Shown here one piece after another: positions 1 through 11,258 of a stretch of DNA of 64,000 bases. A program made the translations under genes and the position numbers. The first letter of the stretch is position 1. Each line of letters opens with the position of its first letter. Location of the stretch: contig WOAB01000226.1 in NCBI GenBank assembly GCA_027886185.1, forward strand, positions 1,736,001 to 1,800,000, given 5' to 3'. The stretch is from Rheum nobile. Lineage: Eukaryota > Streptophyta > Magnoliopsida > Caryophyllales > Polygonaceae. The notes under the pieces were generated by a model that saw nothing but the letters and a program-made list of their open reading frames with translations, made no database searches and was not told the origin of the DNA.

Positions 1-2
1 AA

Positions 3-895
3 CCTTCAGAGCTCCTCCACCCGACTCTGGCTCCATGGCCCTTTATGAGGTGGGGAATGGACATCGTCGGGAAGCTCCCGCCCGCGTCGGGTCAAAGAGT
101 CTTCTTCTTGGCCATGACGGATTACTTTTCCAAGTGGATCGAAGCTGAAGCCTATAGAGAGGTAAAAGATCAACACGTCATTTCATTCATAAAACGCAAT
201 ATCCTGTGCAGATTTGGCGTCCCATCAGAAATCGTGTGCGACAATGGCTCCCAATTCATCAGTCATAAGACTCGAGCCTTCTGCGATCGATGGAACATCA
301 AGTTGGTCACGTCACACCTCGGTATCCGCAATCCAACGGACAAGCCGAATCCAGCAACAAAATCATCATCAATAACCTCAAGAAACGCCTCACTAGGGCT
401 AAGGGCAAATGGGCAGACGAACTCCCATTCATTCTCTGGTCCGACAGGACTACTCCTAAAAATGTGACCGGACAATCACCTTTCTCTCTCATCTACGGGA
501 GTGAGGCAGTCATTCCGGCCGAGTTACTGGTTTCGACCGCCCGTTGCAACCTTCAGACAAACGAGCAAAATGACATTGAACTGGCATACAACCTGGACAC
601 AGTGGACGAGATCAGAGAAAGAGCCCGAATCAGGATGGTCAAGTCCCAACAACAGGTCGCAAGGAGTTACAACAAGAACGTCTGGATCAAGGCATTCAAA
701 GTCAGAGATTGGGTCCTCAGGAAAACTTTCCAAAATACCAAGAATTCATCCGACGGAAAGCTCGCACCACAATGGGAAGGACCCTACCTAATCACCAAAG
801 TGGTCAGATAGGGAGCATATCAGTTGGAAGATAAAGACGGATAACCAATCCCGAGAAGTTGGAACGCGGCACACCTAAAGCTATACCATTTCTGA
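3..895 (+). pseudogene. Ty3/gypsy (Tat-like) integrase end of pol, broken
   Basis: This is the integrase C-terminal half of a Ty3/gypsy polyprotein, entering from the left edge of the window. The DDE core is visible: WGMDIVG carries the first Asp, DNGSQF the second, and SNGQAE the Glu. It is followed by the usual LPFILWS region and a C-terminal segment ending in WNAAHLKLYHF. The reading frame changes near 310 (about one base lost between LVTS and PRYPQSNG). In-frame stops lie at 809 (TAG) and 842 (TAA), and the natural stop is TGA at 893. The style of the motifs, the antisense gene downstream and the LTR/PBS at 3809-4495 point to the Tat lineage of non-chromovirus gypsy elements. The family call is firm; the lineage is inferred. 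Confidence 0.9.
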
Positions 896-1432
896 GCCAA
901 CAAGGTAAAACATTACATAACTTCACACATCGCTCATTATCGCATATATTCTTTAAACAACTAGCATGTGACACTAAGTGAGGACTTCCTCCTTATAAAA
1001 ACACGAATGCAGAACAGCATTGACGTATACATTGGATCCAGTCATCCGCACAAAGCGCTTACATTACATCTACACGGTCGATCGGAACACGGGGATATGA
1101 ACAACACATGCAGGTCGGCACACCGCCTGCCTTATACAAAACATAAGGTACGACACCTTATTACATTTACGCAATAGAAACATATTGCTTACCTCCCCGG
1201 CATAAAGTCATGACTAACACATACACCAACATTTATAGGCCTTCTCTACACACATACATACGGCAAGCCCCACTCGACGGAGCACACGGGTGAAACCGAC
1301 ATACAAAATATGCAACGTCATCGACGATCTCCATGAAAGTATGATGACATAAACGAAACAAATGGACACACAAGTCTATATGTAAAAGCAGATCGCATCA
1401 AATAAAAGCACGAACATTTTTATACAAATGCA

Positions 1433-1456
1433 CGACCCGCGATGGTAGACGGGTCG
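1433..1456. repeat. Hairpin copy 1, CGACCCG / CGGGTCG
   Basis: A perfect 7-bp inverted repeat (CGACCCG at 1433-1439 and CGGGTCG at 1450-1456) around a 10-base loop CGATGGTAGA. It is followed by CCAAAACA. The same structure recurs 88 bp downstream. Confidence 0.85.
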
Positions 1457-1520
1457 CCAAAACATATTGTCTGCCTACATACCTGTAGGACTTCATCAAC
1501 ATTCACTTAAAAATATTCTG

Positions 1521-1544
1521 CGACCCGCGATGGTGGACGGGTCG
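1521..1544. repeat. Hairpin copy 2, CGACCCG / CGGGTCG
   Basis: Second copy of the hairpin at 1433, with one loop difference (CGATGGTGGA) and the same CCAAAA run after it. Two copies surviving in an otherwise decaying spacer suggest a function in the element, perhaps 3'-end formation for convergent transcripts. That role is inference. Confidence 0.85.
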
Positions 1545-1613
1545 CCAAAAACACCAAATATCCAAACCCATACACAAGTGGGACAACAAGTCAAACTACG
1601 CAAGAAAAATAAG

Positions 1614-3521
1614 TCAGGCATCAGGGACGACGGCACTACCTTCAACAGGGACTGGCTCCAGAGAAGCTACGCCATCAACCGGCTTGACATCACCGGAATG
1701 GGCCTCGTCCTCGCCAACGCCCCCATCCGCAGCTTCCTTTCCGACGCCAGCCAAGCGGAAGAGCTCCTGACTAGGATTTCCCTTCAGGAACATGGAGTCC
1801 AAAGTCTCCTTCTCTGCCTTCAGATCCCAGAGCTCATTCTTGCCATCGTCAAACTCTTCTATCATTTCGACACGCGACTTCAATGCATAAAAAGCACCGA
1901 CGTCGCCTGCGATCTGGCCAGCTGCGATTTGAGCCTGCTTCACCTCTTCCTCGACGCCTGATCGGCTCTCTTCAAACTCTTTCCGGCTTGCGACCAACTC
2001 CTCTTGACAACTCTTCAGCTCCCTGGTAAGGCGGCGCTCAGTCTCTCGACAACGACTCTATGCTCCCTCTAGCTTGGTCCTCAAGGACGCAAGGGCGGAC
2101 TCCGACCTGGCAGCCCTTTCCTCGGCCTTGACGACCATCGTCTTGACACCGGAGTATGCTCCTAAGAGGTACTGAAAAGTCTAAAGCAAGAAAATATAAC
2201 ACGATCAGAAAACACAATCGACGAAAGAGAAAGAGAAACACGAACGGAGACAACTCACCCTCCACGCGGAACACCCCGCTTCACCAATGCAGTACAGGGG
2301 AGAGATGTCGTCGACCTCCGATTTCAAAGACGGATCCTGGGCGTGAAAGAGGTCAGAAATCGATTGACCGACCGTGCCGATTTTGTCGATCCCTTCAGCG
2401 ATCGCCTCTTTCTTCCTAGGAGGCTCTTCTGCTTTGACATCACCAGGGGAAACGCCCGCTTTCCTCTTTAATCCACCTTTGACTTGAGGCACCGGATCCG
2501 TCGGAACCGACTTACTCGACGCGATTTTGGCTGCCGCCTTCCTCTGCTCGATCAGGCCCTTCCCAGACACTCCCTTCAAACGAGAACTTGCTCGACCACC
2601 AGGGGAAGCTAACACGACAGACATAAAAAGGTCATAAAGCATGCGACAAAGTGAAAAAGTATAGAGAAAACTCCCAAGGTCGAAAGCTTACCCTTGACGC
2701 GAGATGACGAAACAGTCGACATGTCGTCTTTAGCGGCAGGGGATGTCGGCAACAGGTTGACATTGACAAAACTCCTCTCCGACGCCGGAACAGCAAGAAC
2801 AATTCTGGACAAACCCTCCGACCGAGCGCTCACCTCTAAATCTTCTGCCTCAGGAACTATAAAAAAGAAAAGTTAAAGCAAAGAGTTAAGACGTATAAAC
2901 AAGCAAAGGAGAGAACAAATACATACTCTCTACTCGCCACTCCGTCAACAAGAACGAACACTCTCCCCCCTTCTCCAGAGACGAATGCTCGACAAAAAAG
3001 AACTTCGACCCCCATCCGCGGTTGTTGACATCAAGATTCTGCACCAAAGGCTTCTGACCCTGTCGAATGCGTAACTGGACACGGGAAGAACTCTTCGACC
3101 CAAGGAAATAATTGTACCACAAGGCATCAAAATCAAAACCAGCCCCAGATCGGACGTTCACAAGGTCCAAGACCCTGAGAACCCTCCATGCCTGTGGCAT
3201 CACCTGACATGGCGCCAGCGCCAAAGTGGCCAAAAAATCCCTAACAAGGGGAGAAAAGGGGAACATGTGACCAATCCGAAATGGATACGCGTAAAAACAA
3301 ACCCAACCCTCATATTGGGCATCGGCCCTCTCATCCGGGTGCGGCAATCTGGCGACCGTTTCCGGGGGAAAGCCTCTAACTTGAAGTATTTGCTCGAGCT
3401 CCGCCTGGAACAAAGTACTTGTCAAAGCATCAGACTCCTTCAGAATGAAGAGGGGAGGAGCTTTGCCCTCGCGCGAGTCAGAGAGAGTCTTCGACGACTC
3501 AGAGGCTTCACTAGAAACCAT
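1614..3521 (-). pseudogene. Four-exon antisense gene of the Tat-like element
   Basis: Reading the minus strand from ATG at 3521 gives four exons with GT-AG borders that join in frame: 3521-2927 (donor GTATGT), 2856-2692 (donor GTAAGC), 2608-2259 (donor GTGAGT) and 2171-1614, ending in TGA. The predicted product is about 555 residues. Exon 1 carries the block FPFSPLVRDFLATLALAPCQ and a following WRVLRVLD, which look like the plant 'putative gypsy type transposon' domain (Pfam Transposase_28 as I remember it). Exon 3 is basic and Pro/Lys-rich. Exon 4 is Glu/Lys-rich and reads like a coiled coil. One premature TAG lies in exon 4 near 2057 and fits a CAG-to-TAG change. Tat-lineage elements are known to carry extra antisense ORFs between pol and the 3' LTR. 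The protein's function is unknown. Confidence 0.75.
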
Positions 3522-3808
3522 CTCAAGAACAGAAAGAGAAGGATATCGAAGAGCTATGGCGAAAAGGGTTGAGAAACCTACCAGAGAAGCTTGCAAGAGA
3601 AGAAGAAGTGAAGTCAAATCGCCAAGCGCCCGCTCCGAATTTATGGAGGGAGATGATGATCTGCAGAGATGTCGCATCGTGCTCCAATCTCCCGCCACAT
3701 AGCCCTAGACAACCGCGCCAAAAAAGGATGGTGGAGATCATGGCTAAAGAAGTTGCCTCGGATTTCACCTGCTCGCCTAGCCGAAAGCCCAAAGCAACTT
3801 GGGGCTAT

Positions 3809-4474
3809 TGTTGGGCCTAGCATCCCCCTTGGAAGATGGATCGAGCAAAACGGGCCCAGGCCCAAGACAGATCGGAGGAACAGGGGAGAGTCCAGAGGAG
3901 GCGTCAAAGCTTCTCTGGTCGAACACTATCCGACAGGTCGCGAAGATCCCGCAGAGCATTAAATGCTTAGATTGAGCAACGGCCACAACATTCAAACACC
4001 ACCGTAATAGCAGCAATTAATGGCAGAATCCCTGCAATCACTCCCGGCGTTGAAGATACGATAGGATTAAATCATAAACGGTAAAAAGGAGAAGGACTTA
4101 CCATATATGGGGGAGGAGAAGATAAAGAAGGGACACTCATACGATTACGTTACACACTCACTCGAACTTGCTCTGAAATAAAACTGAGACACACTTGCTC
4201 TAGACTAGCTCACCAGGAGTCAATCACGCCTGTTTTCCGCCGGTCGAAACCTAGAAGTCACCGATCGAGTTCAATAAAATCCCTTGTCTTACTATGATAA
4301 GTTGTACCTCCATTCGATTCAATCAATACTATATCTAATAAAATCATCTCGCTATTTCATATTTTCTTTTTACTTGTTGATTATCTACTTGGTTTAGATT
4401 GATTTCTATCACCCGATCGACTAGTTACCCCGTCTAAGGCGATTTAGGTCGTCTGATCTTTTCGCCCCAAAACA
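3809..4474 (+). mobile_element. Tat-like Ty3/gypsy LTR (666 bp)
   Basis: It begins TGTTGGGCC directly after a polypurine-like ACTTGGGGCTAT and ends CCCCAAAACA, so it has TG...CA termini. It is followed by ATT and a primer-binding site. Because pol and the antisense gene lie upstream and PBS plus gag lie downstream, this LTR serves as 3' LTR for the left copy and 5' LTR for the right copy. Its tail (about 4270-4425) is repeated at 7678-7830. Confidence 0.8.
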
Positions 4475-4477
4475 ATT

Positions 4478-4495
4478 TGGCGCCCACCATGGGGC
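4478..4495 (+). other. Primer-binding site of the Tat-like element
   Basis: TGGCGCCCACCATGGGGC lies three bases after the LTR end. It starts with the TGG expected for pairing with a tRNA CCA end. I do not assign the tRNA. Confidence 0.65.
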
Positions 4496-4529
4496 AACTT
4501 GCCGATCACCCTTTCGAAACTTTCCAACC

Positions 4530-7500
4530 ATGACTATTGACCCACCTACCAACACTAAAGAACCGCGTCTCGAAGACGAAACCCAAGCTCCAGGAAACAC
4601 GATCGAAAATCCTACTCCAACCCAATTCCAAGAGCTTTCCCAGAAAATGACCGCCCTCCAAGAGGAACTAGCCCAGCATCGCCAAAAGACCGAAACCCTA
4701 GCCGCCCTATCGACCCAATCCGAGGCCAAAATCGCATAGCTAACTCGTGAAAATGAGTCTCTTAAGTCACAGGTACAATCAATGGCCTCAAGGTCTAGGA
4801 ACATGCCCATCCACAGCAGCGTCTGAACGCGCCTCGATATGGATAGCATCGAGCCGACACGTGCGAGCATAAGATGGCCCGGACACACAGAGGGTACATC
4901 TCGGATTCCTTTTGCTAATTCATTTTTGACTAACAATGTCACCTTTTCCACACCGATCGGGTCGGCAGGGGCCCGAATCGACGAACCGCAGGTTACCAAT
5001 CCGCCAGATGTCCTAGCTCTTTTCCAGCAGACGCTCGACCGACACATGAAGACGATCGACGATCGCTTCAACAGACTTCCAGGAGTCCCACAACCAATCG
5101 AGAGAGTAGCGTCCGGCAGATTCGAAGAATCCCCATTCGTCGAATAAATCGCTAGGGTTGAGATCCCCAAGAAGTTTCATCTCCCCAACATGGCGACATT
5201 CGACGGCACCAGCGACCCAGATGACCATATCTCTCTCTATAAACAAAAACTAATGGTTGCATCTGTTTCAAGGAAGAGCCGCAAGGCCGTCATGTGCAAA
5301 AGCTTTGGCACGACCCTCGCGGGTCCCGCACTAACTTGGTTTATGTGTTTGCCTCAGGGAATGATTGCATCATTTGCGGATCTGGTCAACTCTTTCAAGA
5401 GTCAGTTCGCCAGCAGTCGGAGGCTCGAGAGACAATCGAGTGACCTCTATCGAGTCGCACAAAGGTATAACGAACCTCTCCGAAATTACCTCAATAGGTA
5501 CATGATAAGTGCTATTTTGTAGCACATATCTAAGGGTTATTACCAGGTTTGAGGTGCCATTTGGTTGGATTTTATGCACAATTGGAGATTATGGAGTTAG
5601 AGCTGAGAAGTGTGGTTTTGGTGGTCTGGAGGAGCTAATTGGAGACATCCAGAGGAAGAGGAGTTGACCACCTGAGGAGACAAGAAAGATCTATGAAGGA
5701 ACCACATTGGAGTGGGCAAAAATCACCGCCCCGCGCTAGAGCCACCGCGACCCGGCGGTGGGTCTCAGAGAAGGATGGCGCCCCGCGGCCATCTACTGGG
5801 CGAAGCAAATAAATTGAACAAAGTCCGCGTGAGTGCTGGAAATTGATGAAGATCGGCCCAATGGAGGGGAAGGCCCAAAATGAAGAAAAGCCCACGTGAA
5901 GGCTGGAGCCCACGCGTGAAGTGAAGCGAGAAGAATTCAAGCGCTGAATTGAAGCTGGAAAGGGACGACGTCAGCAGAAGCTTGATTTGTTAGAGTGGGC
6001 CGCGCGCTGCTGGGCCAAGTGAGATGCTTGCATGGAATGGGCCGAGAGCAGCTGCCTTAGAATTGGGCCAAATTGTGGAGGCTTTGATGTTCGTTTGCCG
6101 ACCGAGAGGAGAAGTCGAGCGAGATCCGGGATTAATTTCCCTGTTCGATTCGTTTGTTTACTTTCCTATTTTTATTTTATTATATTATTATTTCCTTTCA
6201 TTATTTTTATCACCTTTTAGAATTAGGTTAAATACCCTTTAGTTAACCTAGTTGACAACATACAATACACAATTAAGTTTAAGAAGTTCGTTCTTCATTC
6301 TGCCTCCAGGGTTTCCAACCCATGGAGAGCTAAACATCTTTGTTTCGCTAGACATTTGAAGCAATACAGTTGATTTAGTTGTGAGATTTCTATTCCTTGT
6401 TCTTATTCTTATGTGTGTTGGTTTGATTCTCTTGGTTATATTGATTATTGATTTATCATTGTTCTTCATAGTCTGGCCAGCTAGGTTGAGTAATATCTAT
6501 CAATTGCTAGGATTGCATATAGGGGTTCCGAGTGCATATCTAGTAGCAAACACAATTGTGCGTATAGGGGTTCCGAGCGTACAATTGTGAGTGAGAGTCA
6601 GTTGCATGCGAGTATTAATACGTCTTTCTATTTGCATGTATCCTATTTCCTTGTGTGTATTGCTATTGCTTTGTTGGTGGTAAAGTACACCGACAACTGT
6701 GAGAATCAGAGGTGCTTTCCCATTGGCATAGTAATAAGTCTATTGACAACTGTGAGAATCAATAGTACTTAAGATCAGGGTGGGAACAACCATAAGAATA
6801 ATAAAAGAACTTGGATTGAATAGATTTCAGTGATCAACTTGTATCTCTGTATTGTGGATCTCGTTCTAGTGGAACTACTTTCCCCATCATACTTATTCTT
6901 TCTCTAAAGCCTGCATACTTGTCACTTTGCTTGATAATCAAAACCCCATTTCTTGTTACTTTGCATGCTGATTAACATTTAGAAAGATCACTTCATCTAT
7001 GTGGGATTCGACCCTTGCTTGCCTCTACTACTTGTTTAGGTTTGTTAGGATTATTTTGTTTAAGGTGTCACGACAATGCCTTATCAGTACAATAAAGAGA
7101 AAGTGGCGATCCCCCATTGTGACGTCACCACCTCCATTGAAGCCTTCCGACAAGGTATGGTCAAAGACAACAATCTCTACGACGAGATCACCAAGTACCC
7201 GTGTAGAAGTTTCGAAGATGTCCAGGCCAAGACCATGGCCGAGGTAAGATTGGAAGAGGACCGTGAGTCGCGTAAAGCCTCACACGGACCCGATCCGTCT
7301 AATCGTAAAAATCCCTCCGACAACCGTCGAGACAGACGTCCTCACCCCTATTCTCGTAATCGAAACGAGCCGAACCAGGTAAACTCTTTCCAAGACAGGT
7401 CACAGGATTGGAGAGACGGCCCGGCGTTGCCTCCTAGGGTCCAATCTTATAACTTTAACGTTTCCGTGTCGGAGCTCGTCAAGAGCTTCGACAAGTATGG

Positions 7501-7680
7501 AAAAGAGGTAAGATGGCCCCGAAAGAGGGATCGACCGGACGTCAAGAAGGACATGAGTCGATGGTGCGAGTTCCATGGCGACCACGGTCATTCGACCGAT
7601 GAGTGCATCGCCCTACGAAAGGAAGTCACTAGGCTGCTCGCACAGGGGCTCCTACGCGACGTAATCTCAGAGCGGGTCAA
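4530..7680 (+). pseudogene. Tat-like gag, split by a solo LTR and truncated
   Basis: Gag starts at ATG 4530, 35 bp after the PBS. It reads in one frame to 5502 through premature stops near 4737 (TAG), 4825 (TGA) and 5145 (TAA). The retrotransposon gag core begins near 5170 (FHLPNMATFDGTSDPDDHI, then WFMCLPQG). The frame is interrupted at NRY by the solo LTR and resumes at 7092 with NKEKVAI. The last part has a Cys/His stretch (WCEFHGDHGHSTDEC) like the gag-end zinc region of Tat elements. It stops abruptly at 7677-7680, where it joins LTR tail sequence. No protease, RT or integrase follows, so the copy has lost most of its interior. Confidence 0.85.
5503..7086 (+). mobile_element. Solo LTR inserted in gag (1584 bp)
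   Basis: It begins TGATAAGTGC and ends GCCTTATCA, so the termini are TG...CA with a 7-bp terminal inverted repeat TGATAAG/CTTATCA. It is flanked by a perfect 5-bp target duplication GTACA at 5498-5502 and 7087-7091. Removing it restores the gag frame across LNRY-NKEKV. No PBS, PPT or coding region is present, so it is a solo LTR. A line near the 3' end (GTGGGATTCGACCCTTGC) resembles LTR ends of large plant gypsy elements. The family is not assigned. The orientation is given from that 3' end and is uncertain. Confidence 0.85.
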
Positions 7681-7830
7681 TAAAATCCCTTGTCTTACTA
7701 CGATAAGTTGTACCTCCATTCGATTCGATCAATACTATATCTAATAAAATCATCTCGCTATTTCATATTTTCTTTTTACTTGTTGATTATCTACTTGGTT
7801 TGGATTGATTTCTATCACCCGATCGACTAG
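7678..7830 (+). repeat. Truncated tail of the Tat-like LTR
   Basis: From TCAATAAAATCCC to GACTAGTTAC the sequence repeats LTR positions of about 4270-4425 with a handful of changes. It directly follows gag, so an internal deletion has joined gag to the 3' LTR. The joint lies at or near the shared string TCAATAAAATCCC. After it, TTGGTTTGGATTGATTT is locally duplicated. Confidence 0.85.
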
Positions 7831-8228
7831 TTACTTGGTTTGGATTGATTTTTTGAAGTTTAAATTATATTATTAAAATTAAAATAATGTATAACTTTAA
7901 AAGATACAAAAAATAATGTTAAATTGATTATTTTATAAAAATAAAAATAATATTTTTTTGTATTATTAAAATAACTTTTGTTTTTTCAAGTTTCAATTTT
8001 TTACTTCCAATATTTGCTTCGTTAAGTTTTAGTTTTATGGTAGTTGGTTTTCAAGGGAATATAATTTGGTCTTTGGTAGGAAGTAATAAATGACGATTAA
8101 TATAATTCTCAAGGTAGGAAAATTAAGTAGGGAATCAAATTCGTATTTCCAAAATAGATCCTAACATGTAAATTATATTCAAAATAAACGTATCATATCC
8201 AAAATATTAAAACAAACTCTAAATAAAA
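7831..8228. other. AT-rich spacer
   Basis: Long runs of A and T with no open frame, RNA gene or repeat unit I can recognise. Confidence 0.6.
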
Positions 8229-10741
8229 CTAATCATGTGCAGGGTCGGTTCCATCCCCTCGCTCATCGCTCCCTGCACCGCTACCCTGACCATGCTCATA
8301 CTGTGAGTCCCTAAAAATGTGCGATGCGTGCTGAGGTGAATCTGGCATCGGGTGAGCGTCCCCCACCAACATCTAGATGACATTGAGAAGGTGCGCCCTC
8401 TCTCCACAAAGATCCCGTCGGTATTCAATCGGGCATGTGTCAACCCTAGCACCATCTGGACCGCTTCATAATTTAAATATGTTAATATCACGTATACTAA
8501 TACATAAGTAGTATAGTAAACCCTAAAAAATTAGAGAACATATACCGTAGCGATATCAACTACTGGAGGTCAGCGAATGACATGTCCATCATGTGAGAGA
8601 TCCTGTGGCGGGGAGGTAGGATCCATGTATGGATGAGTGATCTCCAGAAAATAGTCCATGTAATAGACGTCACAGTCCTACGCCCACCTACAGGGCTGAA
8701 AAGCATCAATATCAAAGAGATGGTTGTCGCGCTCTGCCCAGGTAGGAAATTATGGCCCGAGGAACTACACCTTGTAGCCCCCAAGGGAAACCGGTCTGGT
8801 CACCTTACTTGGCTGAAATAGAGCTAGAGGAACCACCTGCCTCAGACTGAACGGGCGTAGCACCCGGCTCGGCATGTACGCCTCCTGGATATCAAGGCAA
8901 CGGATGATAGCGTCGAACATGGATCCCCGGTGGGTAGTCTTGAAATCCACCTCCTAGTGTTCGCCCCCTACTCTCCAAGGCATCCAATGGACCTGTAATT
9001 ACATTTTGTTAGTATTTGTTGATAGACTAAAAAAATTACCATAAAAGGTAATTAGATTCATTTGTAGATTTTATCTCATAAGTCGTAACCCTATCTAGTA
9101 CATGTCTGAGCTCGACAAGCCTATTCGCATTCACTCGAGGAATGGGCCCATGCTCGTCTGCGGCTGTTGCTCGCGAATGCGCCAGTCATTGTGGGTCCTA
9201 TGACGTGTGTCCTCCAAATTGTGGGAAATAATGTCATATCCAACACTACAATAATTACACAAGGCGTTAATAAAATAAAATGACAGGATACAATTAATAA
9301 AAAAATAAAAAATCATACCCGGAGAAGCCTCATACAACCCGCTATGCCGGCCGTCTGGGCCCGGGATGCCTCCCCTAGGTTGCAATACAAGATCGTAAGA
9401 ACCCCGGTGCCCCAAACGAATTTGCATGCTTTTTCATGGTCCAGCACGAACTGCATATACCTATGCTTCACCCGGTTGGTGGACCTGTTTTACAAAAAAA
9501 AGTTAGTATAAGATATTAAAATATCGCATTAAATAAATTTATCAGAGGTTCAGTTGTTCTACCTGTCACATATTACAATACTGCCAATCAACAAAAACAG
9601 ATAGGCAAACGCTATCTCCTCCTGACTCCGTCCTCTCTGCATCATATCCGCCATAAACGACTCAACATGCTTGACGTGGAGTCCGTCGGCCCCATTGTAC
9701 TCGTACATGTCGTCGATGGAGAAGTCAAACATCTGGCAAATGTGAATCCTGAGAACGCCATCATCCATATGATGCATCATCTCGACCCCATCGATGGGAA
9801 GTCCCATAATCATTTGGACGTCGTGTAGAGTAATGTTGACCTCGCCCCATAGAAAGTGGAAGTTATTGGTCTCGGGATACCAACGCTCCACAAATGCGTT
9901 GACGAGGATGTGGTCGACATCCCTGTAGTCCAACGACCCCAGCTCAGTCAGGCCGCTACAGTGTGCAATACCCCACCACATATCAGGGTCGGGTACAACA
10001 AGGGCATGCAAACTCTCAAACTCGAGGACATGTGTGTGGGCCCGTAGCCACGGTCGGGTTTGTCCAAACAAATTACTAGGTTAATATAATTGTTCTACCA
10101 TAATTATATAACAAAAACTCAAACAAATTCTCATTAATAAATCGTACATATCGTCGACACGTCCGCACCAACCCAAATGTATTGAGCAATGTGGGTCGGG
10201 TAGCTAGTAAGAACCGTCCCTGATATGGGACCCTTGGCATCCACGGCCTACGCTCGCCCCCATCAAGGCCGGCCTCGGGCTTTGGAGCCGGCTTAAGATG
10301 AGGAAAAACCGGTCGACCTCGTCGAGGCCTACGAGGTCGTGCGACTCGATCGCCTCTGCCACAAGCGACCACGGGAGCCGCCTGGGGAGCAGCAGGGGGG
10401 CCGCTGTGAGATCGACTGGCGGGACCGTAGTAGGGGCGAAGGAGGAGCAGTAGGGGGCCCGTAGGGGGGTCATCGAGGGCGGTAGAGGGGTCGGAGGAGG
10501 AGCGGTAGGGGGGTCGTCGGAGGAATAGTATAGGGGAGCGGTATGGGGGCCGAAAGGGGAGTAGTAGGGGGCCGTAGGAGCCATAGGGGGTCATAGGGGG
10601 AGCAGATGGAGTGGTCATCAGGTCCTCAGACTCCGCCCCCGTGTGCTCTTGAGAGTCGGGCTATGTCATGGGCGAGGCATCCAAATATACATCCTCAACC
10701 ATCGGCTTGGGATGGTCGCTGTTAGGCCCTGATGCCGCCAT
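8229..10741 (-). pseudogene. Plant mobile domain (PMD, MAIN-like) gene, decayed
   Basis: The minus strand from ATG 10741 encodes a Pro-rich leader (10741-10204, tandem SAPPMTP/PPTAPP units, with one TAG near the start). A PMD-type block follows at 10071-9563 (HILVNAFVERWYPETNNFHF, FLWGEVNITLHDVQMIMGLPI). A GT-AG intron at 9562-9485 joins in frame to RVKHRYMQFVLDHEKACKFVW. A further block (8950-8765) has PSRVLRPFSLRQVVPLALF, the usual PMD C-terminal motif, and then YYMDYFLEITHPYMDP. Stops interrupt the exons near 9130-9230 and elsewhere, and the end is TAG at 8229. The family is the PMD/MAIN-like group, found both in host proteins and in plant transposons. It lies on the same strand as the Mutator-like gene whose last exon ends at 11764. 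Confidence 0.75.
10204..10618 (-). repeat. Pro-rich low-complexity repeat in the PMD gene
   Basis: The plus strand is a run of GTAGGGGG-type units, which on the minus strand encode PPT/TAP-rich peptide. The units vary in length and all frames stay open, which is typical of low-complexity expansion. A basic stretch (ARPRRPRRGRP) follows toward the PMD. Confidence 0.7.
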
Positions 10742-11258
10742 GGGTCGTGGATGGTCGCTGCTAGACCCCGACTTTGCCTCCCTGGTCAAATCGCTAAGTA
10801 GATCCCTAGGTTTTTAAACGATCCTCGTCGCCCCGACGGACCGATAAGGTAACATGCCGCTCTGCTACATGACGGCTCAGATGTCGCTGTTGGGAGCGCA
10901 CCGACTCCGCAACCATAGCCAAATCATATTATTTAAATTTATAAAGATTAAATTTTTATTTTTCGTTACTTATTTGTAATTGATTGATTTTTCCATTTTT
11001 TAATTTATTATTATACTATTACATTAATAATATCCCCTATAATTTTGATAGGTGGTTTGTTACTTGATTCTTAGTCTATCGTTTTACATATGAATGTATC
11101 TAGGTACGTATTTCAGAATTTTAAAATGTGATTTTAATATTTTTAGAATTGATATAGTCATGTTGGATTTAGGCAATTTCTTGATCAAATTTGGCTTTCA
11201 AGGACGACGAGGAGGAAGAGAAATGTTACGCTTTTAATAGCATAACAAATCCACGCAC

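Larger units (their letters stand above)
896..1613. other. Untranslated spacer between pol and antisense gene
   Basis: About 0.7 kb lies between the end of pol (plus) and the end of the antisense gene (minus). No credible coding frame is visible. It contains two near-identical hairpins, described separately. It is the region where transcripts from the two strands would converge. Confidence 0.6.

Noticed and set aside
10204..10618. Possible CRISPR-like or minisatellite array
   Set aside because: Units are irregular GTAGGGGG words without spacer structure; it is Pro-rich coding low complexity.
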